This document shows, in pieces, positions 44,138-46,805 of a stretch of DNA of 46,805 bases. The notes under the pieces were generated by a model that did no database searches, had not been told where the DNA came from, and saw nothing but the letters and a program-made list of their open reading frames with translations. Each line of letters starts with the position of its first letter. Within the stretch, counting starts at the first letter, position 1. The position numbers were made by a program, and so were the translations under genes. Origin of the DNA: Bacteroidales bacterium (GTDB lineage Bacteria > Bacteroidota > Bacteroidia > Bacteroidales > UBA12077); assembly GCA_019038645.1 (NCBI GenBank), contig JAHOYT010000050.1:1-46805 (forward strand), read 5' to 3'.

Positions 44138-44698
44138 ATGGCTGAACGAAATCTAAGAAAACTCGAGGATGAAATATGGAAAGAAATTCCATTTGCTGAT
44201 AAAAAGTACGAAGTTAGCAATTATGGTCGGGTAAAAAGTTATTGTTACGATAAAGTTAATGGGAAAATACTTAAACCTGGTTTAACCAAAGGATTTCATA
44301 CCGTTACTTTCAAAACGAACGATAAAAAGAAAACATTTCTTGTTCATAAACTCGTAGCTATTGTTTTTGTACAAAAAGACAATGAAAATAAAATTATTTC
44401 AATCCATATTGACTGGAATAAACGTAATAACTATTATAAAAATCTAAAATGGCTTACCAGGGAAGACGCTTATGCCAGAATTATGCCCAGACTACAGGAA
44501 ATTAATAAAATAAAAAACAAAGGGATTGTAAGAAATTCTAAATTAAAACCTGAAGATGTTAAGGTTTTAAAAACTATGCTCGAAAAAGGGATAAAACAAA
44601 ATGTTATTGCCAAATTATTTTCGATAAGTGAAATGCAGGTTACCAGAATTAAAAGAGGGGAAAACTGGAGTAAAATCAAAGCTGCTGCTGAAGAGTAG
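44138..44698 (+). CDS. Stand-alone NUMOD4/HNH-like protein with C-terminal helix-turn-helix
   Basis: 186 residues. Residues about 12-60 are a NUMOD4 module (EIWKEIPFADKKYEVSNYGR, KILKPGL). Residues 65-110 resemble an HNH endonuclease (FLVHKLVAIVFV, ISIHIDWNKRNNYYKNLKWL). The usual downstream His/Asn of active HNH enzymes is not evident (LTREDAYARI). The last 50 residues form a helix-turn-helix (KPEDVKVLKTMLEKGIKQNV, FSISEMQVTRIKRGENW). Normally these modules belong to homing endonucleases or phage HNH enzymes. Here the gene is alone, with its own strong terminator and repeats upstream, which suggests a domesticated DNA-binding regulator. Nuclease activity is doubtful. Confidence 0.8.
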   Translation: MAERNLRKLEDEIWKEIPFADKKYEVSNYGRVKSYCYDKVNGKILKPGLTKGFHTVTFKTNDKKKTFLVHKLVAIVFVQKDNENKIISIHIDWNKRNNYYKNLKWLTREDAYARIMPRLQEINKIKNKGIVRNSKLKPEDVKVLKTMLEKGIKQNVIAKLFSISEMQVTRIKRGENWSKIKAAAEE

Positions 44699-44716
44699 AA
44701 ACACAACTTAAGCTTT

Positions 44717-44751
44717 AAACGCTATACCGACCGGTATAGCGTTTTCTTTTT
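44717..44751 (+). terminator. Strong terminator after the NUMOD4 gene
   Basis: Stem AAACGCTATACC / GGTATAGCGTTT (12 pairs) with loop GACC, then TCTTTTT. Confidence 0.9.
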
Positions 44752-44801
44752 AAGCACGGATATAAAAATTAAACTGAACTTATTTCATATACAGGAAGTT
44801 T

Positions 44802-44817
44802 TGGCAAACTATTTGCA
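44802..44817 (+). promoter_or_regulatory. Near-consensus sigma-54 promoter
   Basis: TGGCAAACTATTTGCA matches TGGCAYR-N4-TTGCA with GG-N10-GC spacing. Transcription would start near 44828, 27 bases before the ATG at 44855. No copy of the TTTACAA/TTGTAAA repeat is seen upstream, so the activator may be another one. Confidence 0.7.
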
Positions 44818-44854
44818 GATATCCTCAAAAATGCAACAATTAAAATAATCAGTT

Positions 44855-45457
44855 ATGAAAAAAATACTTTTACTAATTTTACTGATCAGCACTGTCGGGT
44901 ATTTATATGCTCAGGAAGAAGAAAATGATAATATACAGACTTTCTTCTCAAAACCTACTAAAATCCGCGGATATATCGGAACATTAACAAACGTAACCTC
45001 ACTTGATGGTGAAACAGCTTATATGAATGGTTTCCAGGCAGGAGGTATTTTTGACGATCATTTTATTTTGGGTTTATATAACCTGAATCTTGAAAATAAT
45101 ATATTTTCGAATAATGCAAATTACGTTGATTACGAAATGAATTTTGATCATAGAGGAATCTGGTTAGGTTATATTTTTATGCCGCAACAAAAAATTCATT
45201 TTAACATCAATCTTCTGATTGGAAATGGAAATCTTGAAATATATGATGATGTTTTTGATAACTGGATGCAGGATGAAGTTGTTTTTATTTTAAACCCTGG
45301 CATTGAGGTTGAATTAAATGTAGTCAAATTTCTTCGGGTCGGTATTGGTGCCAATTATAGATTTGCGCTCGATGTTGATAAATTTGACAATTACAACAAC
45401 AATGATTTCTCTGATATCGGAGCATTCATAAGCTTTAAATTCGGTTGGTTCCAATAA
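44855..45457 (+). CDS. Putative outer-membrane beta-barrel protein
   Basis: 200 residues with signal peptide MKKILLLILLISTVGYLYAQ. Alternating amphipathic strands follow (IRGYIGTLTNVTSL, HFILGLYNLNLEN, GIWLGYIFMP, HFNINLLIGNGNLEI, FLRVGIGANYRFAL) and the chain ends FISFKFGWFQ with an aromatic C terminus, as outer-membrane barrels do. The size suggests 8 strands. I cannot name a function. A close match to a sigma-54 promoter lies just upstream, so it is probably induced by an NtrC-type activator. Confidence 0.78.
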   Translation: MKKILLLILLISTVGYLYAQEEENDNIQTFFSKPTKIRGYIGTLTNVTSLDGETAYMNGFQAGGIFDDHFILGLYNLNLENNIFSNNANYVDYEMNFDHRGIWLGYIFMPQQKIHFNINLLIGNGNLEIYDDVFDNWMQDEVVFILNPGIEVELNVVKFLRVGIGANYRFALDVDKFDNYNNNDFSDIGAFISFKFGWFQ

Positions 45458-45774
45458 TTTTTTTTTGCTGAAGCTGTATCAGGTATTAATAATTAATATT
45501 TATTACATAATCGCACTTAATTCCACAACAAGATAAATGTTCCCGACCCCAAAATTGAGTTTGTTTAACAACCTGTAAATATAATCATTAACAATTTGAT
45601 GTATATACTTATACAAAGTATAAAAATAATATTAATTGTTTTCATATTGCATTAAACCTTTTTATAACAATCACATCTATAGTACTAAATAAAAATTTTA
45701 TTGGAATTTTATTAATCGATATAAAAAACTACTTTTGTTAACTATTAAACAGCAATATTCAAAATTATTATCGT
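45458..45774. other. Intergenic region, no gene seen
   Basis: About 317 AT-rich bases. A TACTTTTG at 45730-45737 matches the -7 consensus for the gene at 45775, without a clear -33. I see no hairpin terminator after the barrel gene and no repeats. Confidence 0.5.
45730..45737 (+). promoter_or_regulatory. -7 box for the secreted protein gene at 45775
   Basis: TACTTTTG fits TAnnTTTG, with start point near 45743 and a leader of about 32 bases. The -33 region is only TTTT-like. Confidence 0.45.
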
Positions 45775-46500
45775 ATGAAAAAATATCTTTTTATTTATTT
45801 TATTTTATTAATAACCCAGAATACTTTTGGTCAAGACCAAAACGTTTACATTAACGGGTATGCAACACAATCAAATATAGCGTCGTTTACTATAAGCAGA
45901 TCAAATTATAATCAACTGGAAGAAGTTAAGGGAAATCCATATTATAATAAAGAATGGATGTTTGGTGAGTTAAAAATAAAAAATGACTCATCATATTCAG
46001 GCCTTTTTAAATATAACATTAATCAGCAACAAATGGAGATGATCCATGGTGTAGATACTTTTATAATATCAAATCCACTATATGTAGAATATGTTAAGTT
46101 TGCGAATAAAACTTTTATTTACTCTTTAATTTTCAGAGATAGTCATGGGACTGGAAAAATTTCCGGGAGCTACTTTGAAGCGCATAATAATTTAGAAGAT
46201 AATTTTATTTTATTATCGAAATTTAAATCCAATATTAATGTAAATGATTTTGGGAGCAAATATGCTGGTGGTGTTGGTGACGGGAGTAAAAAATTTGAAA
46301 CAAATAAATCATATTATGTCAGACTATATAATGGTCCGGCACAAAGAATAAACCTTTCTAAAAAAAGAATTGTTAATTTATTTCCGGACAAAAAAATTGT
46401 AAAAGAATATATAAAAGAACACAATTTAAGCATGATCAGTGTAAATGATGTAGCTTCGTTATTTAATCATTTCAATAACATATATATGTCAGACTTATAA
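45775..46500 (+). CDS. Secreted protein of unknown function
   Basis: 241 residues with signal peptide MKKYLFIYFILLITQNTFGQ. The body contains YYNKEWMFGELKIKNDSSYS and GLFKYNINQQQMEMIHG, a layout I associate with a family of exported Bacteroidota proteins whose repeats read 'new position, build a default, compare'; no function is established. The C-terminal third is helical and basic (IVNLFPDKKIVKEYIKEHNL). The next gene follows after 75 bases on the same strand and also encodes a secreted protein. Confidence 0.75.
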   Translation: MKKYLFIYFILLITQNTFGQDQNVYINGYATQSNIASFTISRSNYNQLEEVKGNPYYNKEWMFGELKIKNDSSYSGLFKYNINQQQMEMIHGVDTFIISNPLYVEYVKFANKTFIYSLIFRDSHGTGKISGSYFEAHNNLEDNFILLSKFKSNINVNDFGSKYAGGVGDGSKKFETNKSYYVRLYNGPAQRINLSKKRIVNLFPDKKIVKEYIKEHNLSMISVNDVASLFNHFNNIYMSDL

Positions 46501-46575
46501 AACAAATAATATATTATTCATTTTTTTTAAAATTAGTTAGCGTTACAAGTATATTTATAAAGTTCAACAACTATT

Positions 46576-46805
46576 ATGAAAAAAGTTTTTTCCCTTATAA
46601 TAATATTAATTCCTGTAATCTCTTTTTCACAGAATTCTTCAATTAAAGATATTAAACTGGATGTTAAGAATAATTACGATATAATAGTTAATTATAACAT
46701 AACAAACAAACAAGACTCTATTCACCATGTAGATTTTATGTTAATTGACGACAGTAAAAACGTTTATTTCCCTGAAAATTCAGTCGGAAGTGTTGGTAAC
46801 AATAT
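46576..46805 (+). CDS. Secreted protein, N-terminal fragment (cut by window end)
   Basis: The first 76 residues only. Signal peptide MKKVFSLIIILIPVISFSQ, then a beta-sandwich-like start (IKDIKLDVKNNYDIIVNYNI, VDFMLIDDSKNVYFPENSVG). This resembles the N-terminal domain of Bacteroidota proteins that carry formylglycine-generating-enzyme-like or similar domains further on, but the rest is missing. The frame is open to the window edge. Confidence 0.75.
   Translation, partial: MKKVFSLIIILIPVISFSQNSSIKDIKLDVKNNYDIIVNYNITNKQDSIHHVDFMLIDDSKNVYFPENSVGSVGNN

Noticed and set aside
44026-44220. Minus-strand frame overlapping the NUMOD4 start, as a possible antitoxin-like gene
   Set aside because: Low-complexity Phe/Leu-rich translation and overlap with the NUMOD4 domain; no toxin-antitoxin features.

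Overview
The window is about 46.8 kb of AT-rich bacterial chromosome, almost certainly from a member of the Bacteroidota. The signs are a type IX secretion C-terminal sorting domain, TAnnTTTG-type -7 promoter boxes, few Shine-Dalgarno sequences, 800-residue MacB/FtsX-type permeases, a Bacteroidota-style queuine transglycosylase without zinc cysteines, and a menaquinone gene of the futalosine route (mqnE). Most of the window is ordinary chromosome. I see no CRISPR array, prophage, restriction-modification system, rRNA or tRNA.

Layout. 0-5.5 kb: an NtrC-type response regulator and its histidine kinase on the minus strand, divergent from an ABC permease. The gap between them holds inverted repeats that look like activator sites and a candidate sigma-54 promoter. 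5.5-8.7 kb: ssb and a zinc-ribbon gene. A second, headless copy of the ssb 3' end lies 2.26 kb away and brackets an S41-type protease gene, which looks like the scar of an insertion. 8.7-18.2 kb: secreted oligoendopeptidase F, two beta-lactamase-fold serine hydrolases, a DDAH-type amidinohydrolase, a secreted protein of unknown function, and an overlapping pair made of a polyprenyl-phosphate-sugar synthase-like GT2 and a TMTC-like membrane glycosyltransferase with TPRs. 18.2-23.9 kb: a second ABC permease, two unrelated L,D-transpeptidases that meet tail to tail, and a peptide-deformylase-like protein. 23.9-30.5 kb: rmuC, a BPL_N/HEAT lipoprotein, a SnoaL-like lipoprotein, a YjjG-type nucleotidase, dnaB and ispE. 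30.5-38.9 kb: biotin carrier and carboxyltransferase subunits, an LptF/LptG-type permease, tgt, a GT2, an ECF sigma factor, rsmG, rpmH (L34) and mqnE. 39-46.8 kb: a PASTA protein, a T9SS cargo protein, an RluD-type pseudouridine synthase, a cyanophycinase-like protein, a NUMOD4/HTH protein, a putative outer-membrane barrel behind a near-consensus sigma-54 promoter, and two secreted proteins, the last cut by the window edge.

How the parts connect. Envelope biology dominates: permeases, LptF/G, L,D-transpeptidases, PASTA and glycosyltransferases. The sigma-54 regulator probably controls the divergent permease. The other two sigma-54-like sites, before the S41 protease and the barrel gene, may or may not belong to the same regulon. 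The most interesting points are the ssb-bracketed insertion, the possible protein O-mannosylation pair, the sigma-54 promoters, the degenerate NUMOD4/HNH protein with repeats in front of it, and changed active-site or metal motifs in Tgt and the deformylase-like protein.
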